The translations under genes were made by a program, and so were the position numbers. Source: Caballeronia temeraria (GTDB lineage: Bacteria; Pseudomonadota; Gammaproteobacteria; Burkholderiales; Burkholderiaceae). From it: a stretch of 39,412 nt of DNA. Numbering within the stretch: the first letter of the stretch is position 1; each line of letters begins with the position of its first letter. The stretch lies in assembly GCF_001544795.2 (NCBI RefSeq), contig NZ_FCOI02000051.1, forward strand, positions 1 through 39,412. The letters are read 5' to 3'. This document shows, in pieces, positions 24,979 through 33,258 of the stretch. The notes under the pieces are model-generated. The model searched no databases and was not told where the DNA came from. It was given only the letters and a program-made list of their open reading frames with translations.

Positions 24979-25230
24979 TTATTCCTCGCCGGTCACCCAT
25001 TTCTTCGTGGCGTGATAGCCGCGCTTGGATGTATCGGCGATGGCGTGACCGGCCGACTTCGCGCCGTCGCCGATTGCGTGCGCGGCGTCGCGGGCTGCGT
25101 GCCCGGTCTGACGGCCGGCCGATTTCACGTCTTCCTTGAACTGATGCGCGCCCGATTTGAGGCTCGCGTGCGCGAACGGGCTGAGGACGATCAGCAGAGC
25201 CGGAACGATGAGCAGAGTGGTCTTTTTCAT
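24979..25230 (-). CDS. Small exported Ala/His/Lys-rich repeat protein
   Basis: This is an 83-residue protein. Residues 1-22 are a signal peptide (MKK, hydrophobic LLIVPALLIVL core, cleavage probably after AHA). The mature part has loose 11-residue repeats of the form K-S-A-G-x-x-x-G-H-A-x-x-D (about 35-75), giving an amphipathic, LEA-like helix, and ends acidic (GEE). It is probably periplasmic. Such short exported proteins are often linked to envelope or desiccation stress, but no function is established here. It stands alone between the small ORF and the RibD-like gene. Confidence 0.7.
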   Translation of the reverse strand: MKKTTLLIVPALLIVLSPFAHASLKSGAHQFKEDVKSAGRQTGHAARDAAHAIGDGAKSAGHAIADTSKRGYHATKKWVTGEE

Positions 25231-25458
25231 GCCGACGATTTTCGCATATCGCGGGTCGGTTCGACCCTTCCCGCACGAGCGACCCTTTGACCGATGATCC
25301 GAAATGTTCCGGAATATTCTGCGTGAAAGGACGAGACTTTTCTGGATCTTGTACCTGCTCGCGAGCGGTTAGGACGATGCGGCGCACGCGATCTTCGCAG
25401 GCGGCACGGCGCTTGCAGCGTGGTGTGCATCGAAGTCATTTCCCGCCTGGAGAAGAAG

Positions 25459-26139
25459 ATGCATATCGTCTGCCACATGATGTCGTCGATCGACGGCCGC
25501 AGCCTCACCGATAACTGGAATCTCGATTTCGCTTCGCCGACATACGAGGATACGGCCGCTCGCTTCGAAGCCGACGCCTGGGCGTGCGGCCGCGTCACGA
25601 TGCAGGAAATCTCGCACGGCGAGGACCGTGACTATCCGCGCGGACTCGCGAAAGGTCCGATTCCGCGCACTGATCATTTCGCAATACGCGACGCGAGCCA
25701 GTACGCCGTTTCCATCGATCCGAAGGGACGCGTCGCGTGGAAAAGCAACACGGCGCTCGATTCGCACATCGTCGAAGTGCTGACCGAAAGTGTCGACGAC
25801 GACTATCTCGCGTATCTGCAATCGATCGATGTGTCTTATGTGTTCGGCGGCAAGGACGATATCGAACTGAAGCGCGTCGTCGATACGCTCGAGCGCGAGT
25901 TGAAGATCAAGAAATTGATCGTCGAAGGCGGCGGACATGTGTCGGGTGCCTTCGTCAACGCGCAACTCGCCGACGAGGTCAGCGTGCTGATCATTCCGCT
26001 CGTCGATGGCCGCGAAGCGCATACGTCGTCGTTCGAAGTCACGATGGACAAGTGGCAGAAGCCCGTTTATCTCAAGCTCGAATCCGTCGAAAAACTGGAA
26101 CACGACGTCGTCTGGCTGCGCTATTCACGCAAGTCCTGA
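25459..26139 (+). CDS. RibD C-terminal-domain (dihydrofolate-reductase-like) protein
   Basis: This 226-residue NAD(P)H-dependent reductase-like protein has the RibD/DHFR fold: HMMSSIDGRSLTDNW at the N-terminus, WACGRVTMQEI (about 45-55), and the cofactor-binding LIVEGGGHVSGAFV stretch (about 153-166). GGAG lies six bases before ATG 25459. There is no deaminase half and no riboflavin genes nearby, so it is one of the many standalone members whose substrate is unknown, rather than riboflavin RibD. A weak hairpin (AAGCCGC/GCGGCTT, 26171-26190) follows. Confidence 0.82.
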   Translation: MHIVCHMMSSIDGRSLTDNWNLDFASPTYEDTAARFEADAWACGRVTMQEISHGEDRDYPRGLAKGPIPRTDHFAIRDASQYAVSIDPKGRVAWKSNTALDSHIVEVLTESVDDDYLAYLQSIDVSYVFGGKDDIELKRVVDTLERELKIKKLIVEGGGHVSGAFVNAQLADEVSVLIIPLVDGREAHTSSFEVTMDKWQKPVYLKLESVEKLEHDVVWLRYSRKS

Positions 26140-26197
26140 TATCTCGGGATTTACCCGCGTCACGTCCGGCAAGCCGCTCAATGGCGGCTTGCATTGT

Positions 26198-26222
26198 TAT
26201 AATTCTCTCATCCTGAGAACAA
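26198..26222 (+). promoter_or_regulatory. deoR promoter -10 with candidate DeoR operator
   Basis: A perfect TATAAT is at 26198-26203, overlapped by the inverted repeat TTCTC (26203-26207) ... GAGAA (26215-26219). The segment CTGAGAACAAA (26213 onward) matches CTGAGATCAAT before deoC in 9 of 11 positions. This suggests autoregulation plus control of the deo operon. No good -35 was found. Confidence 0.45.
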
Positions 26223-26251
26223 AAGCTAACATCACTCCTCGCGCCGCTCCG

Positions 26252-26974
26252 ATGGCCAAGAACGACCGCCTGCGCGCCCTTTCCGGCGCGCTCGAAAAAC
26301 AGAACGTGATGCGTCTGCGCGATGCGGCCGCATTGCTCGGCGTATCGGAGATGACGGTGCGCCGCGATATCGCCGCGCATCCCGGCCAGTTCACCTATCT
26401 CGGCGGCTATATCGTCAGCGCCGCCGACGTCCCCAACGCCGGCTACACCATCGAGGAAGAGAAAGACCATTTCGCACAAGCGAAGGCGATCGCATCGAGT
26501 CACGCAGCGCGCTTACTCGCCGATAGCGAAACCATCTTCATCGATTGCGGCACGACGTTGACAACGCTCGCGCGGCAGATTCCCAACGAGATGCATCTCA
26601 CCGTTGTGTGCTACTCGCTCAATGTCGCGGAGATTTTGCGGCGCAAGCCGAACGTGCGGATGATCCTGCTCGGCGGCGTTTATGTGCCGTCATCGGAATC
26701 CTTCGCCAGCGACGAGAGCGTCGAAACGTTGCAGCGCATGGGCATCAACAAGGCGTTCATGTCGGCGGGCGGCGTCGATGAAGCGCGCGGCGTGACGTGC
26801 TGGAATTTTCATGAAGTGGCAATCAAGCAGGCGGCGATGGCGAGCGCAGTGGAACGGCATCTCGTCGTCGATGCGAGCAAATTCGGCAAGGTCAAGGCCG
26901 TGCGGTATTCGCAGCTTTCGGAATTCGACTCCGTGATTACCGAGGAAGGACAGGCGCCGCGCAAACGCGTCTAA
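26252..26974 (+). CDS. DeoR-family transcriptional regulator
   Basis: This is a 240-residue regulator. The N-terminal helix-turn-helix (about 3-55) has RLRDAAALLGVSEMTVRRDI, and the C-terminal DeoR sensor domain (about 75-230) has FIDCGTTLTTLA and the LLGGVYVPSSESF segment that binds sugar phosphates. ATG 26252 begins just before the HTH; its ribosome site is poor and the frame is open upstream. It converges on the ABC/deoC operon, sharing a terminator with it. It is likely a repressor of that operon responding to a phosphorylated sugar such as deoxyribose-5-phosphate (inference). Confidence 0.85.
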   Translation: MAKNDRLRALSGALEKQNVMRLRDAAALLGVSEMTVRRDIAAHPGQFTYLGGYIVSAADVPNAGYTIEEEKDHFAQAKAIASSHAARLLADSETIFIDCGTTLTTLARQIPNEMHLTVVCYSLNVAEILRRKPNVRMILLGGVYVPSSESFASDESVETLQRMGINKAFMSAGGVDEARGVTCWNFHEVAIKQAAMASAVERHLVVDASKFGKVKAVRYSQLSEFDSVITEEGQAPRKRV

Positions 26975-26994
26975 ATCGTTCCGGTAAAAATCAG

Positions 26995-27028
26995 AAAGGC
27001 TCGTTCAGCATTTGAACGAGCCTTTTTT
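26995..27028. terminator. Bidirectional intrinsic terminator between deoR and the ABC operon
   Basis: AAAGGCTCGTTCA (26995-27007) pairs perfectly with TGAACGAGCCTTT (27013-27025), giving 13 base pairs with a 5-base loop. Six T residues close the plus side (27023-27028), and on the minus strand the stem is followed by TTT-CTGA-TTTT. It serves both convergent transcripts. Confidence 0.9.
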
Positions 27029-27047
27029 GTTCCGCTTTTTTCCGCGG

Positions 27048-28109
27048 TTACTGCCTGCGGCCCAACGCAAACAACGTCCCCGCAACAAGAATGAACGCGC
27101 CGATGATCACCTTCTGCCACGTACTCGGCACGCCGATAAGAATCAGCACGCTATTGATGAGCGTGACCAGCACGACGCCCAACAGCGTGCCCATAACCGT
27201 GCCCGTGCCGCCCGTGATGCGCGCGCCACCGAGAATGACCGCCGCGATCACATCCAGCTCCGTGCCGACGAGATCGAACGGATTCGCGAGCCGGTTCGTC
27301 GACACATGCAGAATGCCCGCGACGCCAGCCAGCAAACCGGTATAGCCGAACACGAACAGATGAATCGCGCGCAGGTTGTAACCGAGACGTTCGGCGATCG
27401 CGAGCGAGCCGCCCATCGCAAAGACGCCGCGGCCCATCATCGTGCGATTGAGCAGCCACCACGTGACGACAGCCGCGATCACGAGCGCGAGCACGGACAC
27501 GGGCAGCACGGCGCGCAGACCATCGGACGTATGATAGAAAAAGAGCGGAAGACGCCCGAACGTGTCCATGCTGTGTGGAATGTTCATGAAGAACTGCGTG
27601 CCGACAAAAGTCAGCAGCAATCCGCGATACAGATACTGCGTGCCGATGGTGACGATCAGCGAAGGCGCCTTCAACCGATGCACGAGCATCCCGTTGATGA
27701 CGCCGAGGACCACGCCGCCGATCGCGCCCGCGAGCAGGATCAGCGCGAACGGGCACTCGGGCCACCAGGCGAAGACAGCCTTGGTGATCGAATACATCGT
27801 CAGTGCGGCGATCGCCGTGAACGACACGTCGATGCCACCCGACGCGAGCACGACCAGCGTGCCGAGCGCGAAGAGCGATACCGTTGTCGCGGAATGCAGC
27901 ATGTCGAACAGCGTGGCGAACTGGAAGAAGCGCGGATTGATGCTGCCCACGACCAGACACGTCACCACGATCAGCCCGACCGTGAACCACTCGGGATTGC
28001 GCATCAGTTGCGCGTAGAGATTGCCCTTGCGCACACGCGGCGCGACATCGGCCGCCTGCTGCGGCATCGTCTCGCTTCCCGTGCGGCGGATGGATTCGCT
28101 CATGCTCAT
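27048..28109 (-). CDS. Sugar ABC transporter permease (RbsC/LsrC-D type), second copy
   Basis: This 353-residue inner membrane permease of the branched-chain/ribose family has about nine to ten hydrophobic segments and the typical LASGGIDVSFTAIAALTMY and AVILGGARITGGTGTVMG stretches. Its ATG overlaps the stop of the ATPase gene (ATGA). It forms a heteromeric channel with the other permease encoded at 30746-31789. It is the last gene of the deo operon, ending 20 bases before the terminator. The substrate is inferred to be deoxyribose or a related pentose or nucleoside, from deoC and the kinase. Confidence 0.88.
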   Translation of the reverse strand: MSMSESIRRTGSETMPQQAADVAPRVRKGNLYAQLMRNPEWFTVGLIVVTCLVVGSINPRFFQFATLFDMLHSATTVSLFALGTLVVLASGGIDVSFTAIAALTMYSITKAVFAWWPECPFALILLAGAIGGVVLGVINGMLVHRLKAPSLIVTIGTQYLYRGLLLTFVGTQFFMNIPHSMDTFGRLPLFFYHTSDGLRAVLPVSVLALVIAAVVTWWLLNRTMMGRGVFAMGGSLAIAERLGYNLRAIHLFVFGYTGLLAGVAGILHVSTNRLANPFDLVGTELDVIAAVILGGARITGGTGTVMGTLLGVVLVTLINSVLILIGVPSTWQKVIIGAFILVAGTLFALGRRQ

Positions 28110-29650
28110 GCTGCCTCTGAAAGTAGCGCGTGATAAAGATCAGCCTCGTTCAACTGGTCCGCGCGATATTCGTTCGCGACGCGGCCTTTCTTCATCATCA
28201 GAATACGGTCGCAGTTTTGCAGCAGCTCGGGCAAGTCGTCGCTGATCAGAATGATGCCGATTCCCTCTTTCGACAGCCGCTGCATGATGCGATAAATGAT
28301 GTCCTTCGATCCCACATCGACGCCGACCGTCGGACCATGCAGAATCAGCACGCGCGGATCGATCGCGAGCCAGCGGCCGATCAGCACGCGTTGCTGGTTG
28401 CCGCCCGAAAGCGATTGCACGGGCTTGTCGACATCCGGTGTCGCGATCTGTAAATCCTTCACCGTGCGTTCGGCAAGCGCCTGCGCGCGCTTGCGATCGA
28501 TCTGCCCGAAGCGATCGCGCAGGCTCGCGATCATCGCGGTGACGACGTTGTCGCGAATCGGCTTGTCGAGAAAAAGCCCTTCGTTCAGGCGATCTTCCGG
28601 CACATAGCCGATGCGCTGCGCCTTCGCATCCGCGGGCGAATGCAGACGCACGCGCATGCCATCGAGCGTCACCGTGCCCATGTCGGCGGGCGCGACGCCC
28701 GCGAGCGCACGCGCGAGTTCGTTGCGGCCCGAATCGAGCAGTCCGGTCACGCCGAGAATCTCGCCCTTGTGCAGCTTGAACGATACATCGGCGAACTGGC
28801 CTTTGCGTCCGAGCCCTTGCACATCGAGCACGACTTGCGACGCGCCTTCTTCGCCTTGCGCACGATAACGCTCCGTCGACAAATGCTTGCCGGTCATGAG
28901 CTCGCTGATCTGCGCCTTCGTATAGTTTTCGATCGGCCCTTGCGCCATCTTCTGGCCGTCACGCAGCACGATCACTTCGCCGCCGATCGCGTAGCATTCG
29001 TCGAGCTTGTGACTCACGAACAGCACCGCGACGCCGTCCGCGCGCAAACGTGCGAGCACGGCGATGAGGTTGTCGACTTCTTTCTGCGTGAGCGATGTTG
29101 TCGGCTCGTCCATGATGACGAACTTCGCTTCGCTCGCAATCGCACGCGCAATCGCGACGAGCTGGCGCGTCGCGAGCGGCAATTGCTCGATGAGCGTTTT
29201 CTGGAAATCTGCGTCGCCGGGCAGGCCCACGGCTTCGAGCGCGCGCGCTGCGGTTTGCGCCAATGCCTTGCGATCGAACGTGCGCGCGAGCTTGCCCGCA
29301 TGTTCCGCAAGCTCGGACGTCAGCGCGACATTCTCCGCGACGCTCATGTTCGGCAGCAGCGACAAATCCTGATAGACCGTTTCGATGCCGGCAGAAAGCG
29401 ATTCGAGCGGCGAAAGCTTCTTGTGACGCGCGCCTTCGATCACGAGCTCGCCTTCATCGGGCGGTTGCGCGCCCGAGATGATCTTGATGAGCGTGCTCTT
29501 GCCGCAACCGTTCTCGCCCAGCAAGTGATAGATCTGGCCGCGTTCGAACGCGAGGCTCACGCCGCGCAGCGCATACACGCCGGTGAAGCGCTTGTGGATA
29601 TCGACGACTTCGAGGAGCGGTGTCGTTGTGGTCATGTCTGTTCGGGGCAT
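28106..29650 (-). CDS. Sugar ABC transporter ATP-binding protein (RbsA-like, two nucleotide-binding domains)
   Basis: This is a 514-residue double ATPase. The first domain has Walker A GENGCGKST, the signature region and Walker B FVIMDEPT intact. The second domain has a changed Walker A (GLLDSGRNEL), the signature LSGGNQQR, and a Walker B reading VLILHGPTVGVD, with the usual Asp-Glu pair replaced by His438-Gly439. RbsA-type proteins often have a weak second Walker A, but loss of both Walker B acids is unusual. AGAGG lies eight bases before ATG 29650; an internal ATG at 29635 is possible. It powers the two permeases encoded on each side. Confidence 0.9.
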   Translation of the reverse strand: MPRTDMTTTTPLLEVVDIHKRFTGVYALRGVSLAFERGQIYHLLGENGCGKSTLIKIISGAQPPDEGELVIEGARHKKLSPLESLSAGIETVYQDLSLLPNMSVAENVALTSELAEHAGKLARTFDRKALAQTAARALEAVGLPGDADFQKTLIEQLPLATRQLVAIARAIASEAKFVIMDEPTTSLTQKEVDNLIAVLARLRADGVAVLFVSHKLDECYAIGGEVIVLRDGQKMAQGPIENYTKAQISELMTGKHLSTERYRAQGEEGASQVVLDVQGLGRKGQFADVSFKLHKGEILGVTGLLDSGRNELARALAGVAPADMGTVTLDGMRVRLHSPADAKAQRIGYVPEDRLNEGLFLDKPIRDNVVTAMIASLRDRFGQIDRKRAQALAERTVKDLQIATPDVDKPVQSLSGGNQQRVLIGRWLAIDPRVLILHGPTVGVDVGSKDIIYRIMQRLSKEGIGIILISDDLPELLQNCDRILMMKKGRVANEYRADQLNEADLYHALLSEAA

Positions 29651-29688
29651 GCGGCGCGCCTCTCATGAAGCGCGCCGCGCACATCACA

Positions 29689-30693
29689 TCAGAAGTTGTA
29701 TTGCTTGTAGTTCGTCTTGTCGACGTCGACCCAGCCGGTGCCGCGCACGATCACGCCCTTGCCCGGGCCCTTCGTGACGGTGACCTTGTTGTAGCCGGTG
29801 ATGCCGAGGTCCGCGCCGTTCTGCACTTCCTTGCCATCGACGAGCATCTGCGCAACCTTGTTCATCGCGAGACCGGCGAGCTTCGGATCCCAGAACGCGA
29901 TGCCGTTGATCGCGCCGCTTTCGAGGAACTTGGCCGCTTCTGTCGGCAAGCCGGTGCCGTACACGCAGATCTTGCCGACCTTGCCCGCTTCTTCGACCGC
30001 GCGGCCGATGCCGATCACATCCAGCGACGACGAGCCCTGGAAGCCCGTCAGATCCGGATGCTTGCGCAGCACCTCCTTCGCGACCTGATACGCGCGCTCG
30101 CCGTCGTTATTCGTTTCGAGCTTCGGCTCGACGAGATCCATCTTCGGATACTTGGCCTTCGCGTTGCCGATGCCGCCATCGGCCCATTGCACCTGCGAGC
30201 GCGAGCCGAGCGAGCCGACCAGCACCGCCCACTTGCCCTGCTGCCCCATGCACTTCGCGAGACGCTCGTTCAGGCCCGCGCCGTACGCGGTGTTGTCGAA
30301 GGCTTCGATGTCGACCATTGTGTTCTTCGCGTTGTCCGCTTCGTGCGTGACGACCTTGATGCCGCGATCCATCGCTTTCTTGAGCGCGGGTTCGAGCGTC
30401 GGCGGATCGTAGGGCACAACGGCAATCGCCGTGACCTTCTTCGCAATCAAATCTTCGATGATCTTCAACTGCTGCGCGGCATCGGCGCGGCCAGGACCCG
30501 TCTGATACGCGTTGATGTTCGGGTTCTCCTTGCCGAACTCCTTCACGCCCTCATCCATGCGATTGAACCAGTTGATGCCGGTCACTTTCACGACCGTCAC
30601 GATGGTCTCGTTCGTCGCGGCCTGCGCCGCTGCAATCGCGCCCGCTGCGAGTGCGATCGCGGTGAGTGCGGTGCCCAGTTTGTTCAGCTTCAT
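29689..30693 (-). CDS. Sugar ABC transporter periplasmic binding protein
   Basis: This 334-residue periplasmic-binding-protein type I family member has a 26-residue signal peptide (MKLNKL..., cleavage after AQA), followed by VTVVKVTGINWFNRMDEG and a two-lobe sugar-binding fold resembling LsrB/RhaS/RbsB proteins. AAGGAGA precedes ATG 30693. It delivers the sugar to the two-permease ABC importer of the same operon. The ligand is not fixed by sequence; deoxyribose is the best guess from the catabolic genes, and an autoinducer-2-like or other pentose ligand is the alternative. Confidence 0.88.
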   Translation of the reverse strand: MKLNKLGTALTAIALAAGAIAAAQAATNETIVTVVKVTGINWFNRMDEGVKEFGKENPNINAYQTGPGRADAAQQLKIIEDLIAKKVTAIAVVPYDPPTLEPALKKAMDRGIKVVTHEADNAKNTMVDIEAFDNTAYGAGLNERLAKCMGQQGKWAVLVGSLGSRSQVQWADGGIGNAKAKYPKMDLVEPKLETNNDGERAYQVAKEVLRKHPDLTGFQGSSSLDVIGIGRAVEEAGKVGKICVYGTGLPTEAAKFLESGAINGIAFWDPKLAGLAMNKVAQMLVDGKEVQNGADLGITGYNKVTVTKGPGKGVIVRGTGWVDVDKTNYKQYNF

Positions 30694-30745
30694 TGCGTTG
30701 TCTCCTTTATCTATCGATTGGTCTCTTTGAACATCACACGCAACA

Positions 30746-31789
30746 CTAACGTCCGGTCGATGCGGGCGGCGGCGGAACATTGCTCTTGGGCGCAGCTCCA
30801 CCGATGCCGAAGATCGCGCGCACGCGATCGCCACCTGCGAATGCGAGCGATGCGAGCAGCAGAAAGCCCCACGCGCAATCGCCGAAAAACTGCGATACGC
30901 CGAGCAGATTGAAGAGGCTCGACAGGAACTGCAACACGGTCGCGGCGAGAAACACGCACACGATCCGTCCATAGCCGCCCGCCGGATTCACGCCGCCCAT
31001 CACCGCGATCAGGATCGCAATCAGCAGATACGAATTGCCGTAGTCCCACTTTGCGCTCGACGTATGCGTCGCGCTGATGAGACCCGCGAGCGATGCGAGC
31101 ACGCCGCACATGCCATACGTGAGAATCAGCATGCGCGCGCGCGGAATGCCTGCATAGAACGCGGCTTTCGGATTCGTGCCCATCAGATAGAGACGCAGGC
31201 CGAACGGCGTGCGCTTCAGTATCCAGCCGAGCAGCAACACAGCGGCGACGAAGATCCACAGCGAAATGGGCACTTGCAGGAAGGTGCCGTTTCCGATATT
31301 CGACAACGGATCGACATATTCCACGCGCACCGATGCGCCATTGCTCAACACGACTGCGATGCCGGTGAACAGCAACTGCGTGCCGAGCGTGCAGAGAATC
31401 GGCGTGAGCCTCAGCTTGGCGATGACGACGCCGTTCAGCAAGCCGCCGATCGCGCCCATCACCACGACGATGCACACGAACACGGCCGTATAGAGTGCGG
31501 GCGAATCGTCGGCGGAGACCATGTGCGGCAGGAGCATCGCGGCAACCATGCCGGAGAGATTCGCGAGCCCGACACCCGACAGGTCGATACCGCCATTGCC
31601 CGACACCATCGAGAGCATGATGCCGAGCGCGAGCAGGCCGAGCTCGGGCAACTGGCCGCCCATCGACTGAAGATTGTCGATGTCGAGGAACTGGCCGTGG
31701 GACATCCACGTCGCGACGATCACGACGAGCACGTTCACGCCGATCAAAAAATTGAACTGACGATCGGCGAGCCACTTCGACGCTTTCAT
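30746..31789 (-). CDS. Sugar ABC transporter permease (RbsC/LsrC-D type), first copy
   Basis: This 347-residue permease with about nine to ten membrane segments has the family stretches MLSMVSGNGGIDLSGVGLANL and IAVMGGVNPAGGYGRI. It ends in a Pro-rich tail (PPPPAST). Its ATG overlaps the stop of the kinase gene (ATGA). It differs clearly from the second permease of the operon, so the channel is a heterodimer as in Lsr and rhamnose importers. It lies upstream of the binding protein gene. Confidence 0.88.
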   Translation of the reverse strand: MKASKWLADRQFNFLIGVNVLVVIVATWMSHGQFLDIDNLQSMGGQLPELGLLALGIMLSMVSGNGGIDLSGVGLANLSGMVAAMLLPHMVSADDSPALYTAVFVCIVVVMGAIGGLLNGVVIAKLRLTPILCTLGTQLLFTGIAVVLSNGASVRVEYVDPLSNIGNGTFLQVPISLWIFVAAVLLLGWILKRTPFGLRLYLMGTNPKAAFYAGIPRARMLILTYGMCGVLASLAGLISATHTSSAKWDYGNSYLLIAILIAVMGGVNPAGGYGRIVCVFLAATVLQFLSSLFNLLGVSQFFGDCAWGFLLLASLAFAGGDRVRAIFGIGGAAPKSNVPPPPASTGR

Positions 31790-32718
31790 TGCGTGACGCT
31801 CCTTTCCGCTAGCAATGCGTTAATTTCATCGAGACGCGGCATCGACGGTGCGGTGCCGGGACGCGTCACCGAAATGCTCGCGAGCGCGCAGCCGAAGCGC
31901 ACCGCATCGACCGGGCTTTCGCCGCGTGCGAGCGCAGCCGCGAAGCCGCCGGTGAAGCCATCGCCCGCACCTGCCGTCTCGACGACACGGCCGCAATCGA
32001 ACGCAGGCACGAGCGTCGATTCGTTCGATGTATGCAAAAGCGCGCCTGCTTCGCCGAGCGTGACGATCACGGCGCGTGTGCCTTTTTCGAGCAGCACGTC
32101 TGCGGCGCGGCGTGCATCATCGACCGAGTTGATCTCAATGCCGGTCAGCGCCTGCGCTTCCGTTTCGTTCGGCGTGATGTAGTCGCACAGCGGATAGATG
32201 TCGTCGGTGAACGGCAACGCGGGCGCGGGATTGAAGACCGTCGTCACGCCATGCTTGCGCGCGAGTTCAAGTCCACGACGCGCCGCCGGAATCGGCTGTT
32301 CGAGTTGCGTGACGAAAACACCCGCGCGTGCGATATCGTCCTCGATCGCATCGACGTCTTCGGGCGCGAGCGTGCCCGCAGCGCCCGCCGCGACGATGAT
32401 CGCGTTGCTGCCGGTGTTTTCATCGACGTAGATATGCGCGGCGCCGGTCGCGACATCGTTCAGCACCGTTGCGCGCGATGTGATGCCTTCGGCGCTCCAT
32501 GTCGCCTGCGCGATTTCGCCGAACGCATCCGCGCCGATGCGCGTGCAGAAGACCACGTCGGCTCCCGCGCGCGCGGCGGCCACGGCCTGATTCGAGCCCT
32601 TGCCGCCCGGGCCCATCTTGAACGCGGAGCCCGCGACCGTTTCGCCGAGCAGCGGCATGCGCTGTGCACGAAACGCGAGGTCCGTCACATAGATGCCGAG
32701 GATGACGACGCTTTTCAT
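31786..32718 (-). CDS. PfkB-family sugar kinase (ribokinase or deoxyribokinase)
   Basis: This 310-residue kinase has the PfkB N-terminal motif GPGGKGSNQAVAAAR (about 36-50) and the C-terminal ATP/catalytic motif ETAGAGDGFTGGFAAAL, whose GAGD aspartate is the catalytic base. It would phosphorylate the imported sugar at O5, giving the substrate of DeoC if the sugar is deoxyribose. Its ATG overlaps the stop of the mutarotase gene (ATGA). Ribokinase and deoxyribokinase cannot be told apart by sequence here. Confidence 0.87.
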   Translation of the reverse strand: MKSVVILGIYVTDLAFRAQRMPLLGETVAGSAFKMGPGGKGSNQAVAAARAGADVVFCTRIGADAFGEIAQATWSAEGITSRATVLNDVATGAAHIYVDENTGSNAIIVAAGAAGTLAPEDVDAIEDDIARAGVFVTQLEQPIPAARRGLELARKHGVTTVFNPAPALPFTDDIYPLCDYITPNETEAQALTGIEINSVDDARRAADVLLEKGTRAVIVTLGEAGALLHTSNESTLVPAFDCGRVVETAGAGDGFTGGFAAALARGESPVDAVRFGCALASISVTRPGTAPSMPRLDEINALLAERSVTQ

Positions 32719-33197
32719 CGCGTGCCTCCGTGCGCCACATCGGGCGCATCCGGTGCGAGTTGCACGCCTTTCTTGAAGATGAAGCAGCCATATCCGCGCG
32801 CTTCGCCTGTCGCGATCACGCAATACGCTTGCTTCGCGCGCTCATAAAACGCGAATCGTTCGACAGGCGCAAACGGCAACTCACGCCCTTCCGCATGGTC
32901 CACTTCGTGTTGCGCCTCGCGCTGCACGGCGGGCAGGCTAGCCGCATCGCCGACGATTTCCATGCGGCCCGCGGGATCGTCGACGAACGTATCGAGCGGC
33001 AGCACCGACAGCACCGCGCGCACGGCACGCGGCGCACTCGCTCCGTCCATGCGCAGGACGCGGCCCAGCACTGTTTTTCGCGCAAGGGAATCGGCGGGAA
33101 AATGAGCGTCGCAGATCACCACTTCGTCACCGTGGCCCATCGCGGCGAGCGCGTACAGGATGTCGGCGTTCAAGAGCGGATCGATGTTCTTCAGCAC
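32715..33197 (-). CDS. RbsD/FucU-family sugar mutarotase
   Basis: This 160-residue protein of the RbsD/FucU family converts sugar anomers before phosphorylation. The family motifs LNADILYALAAMGHGDEVVICDAHFPADS are near the N-terminus, with the catalytic His in GHGDE, and AYCVIATGEARGYG is near the C-terminus. GTG 33197 is chosen because GGAGGAG lies directly upstream; an in-frame ATG at 33215 would place that site inside the gene. Stop-start overlap with the kinase gene supports joint use. FucU members run about 140-150 residues, so it is slightly long at the C-terminus. Confidence 0.83.
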   Translation of the reverse strand: MLKNIDPLLNADILYALAAMGHGDEVVICDAHFPADSLARKTVLGRVLRMDGASAPRAVRAVLSVLPLDTFVDDPAGRMEIVGDAASLPAVQREAQHEVDHAEGRELPFAPVERFAFYERAKQAYCVIATGEARGYGCFIFKKGVQLAPDAPDVAHGGTR

Positions 33198-33258
33198 AGC
33201 GTCTCCTCCATGCATGAGCGCGTCTCGTATCGAGATCTGCGCCCGGTCAAATCTCTAA

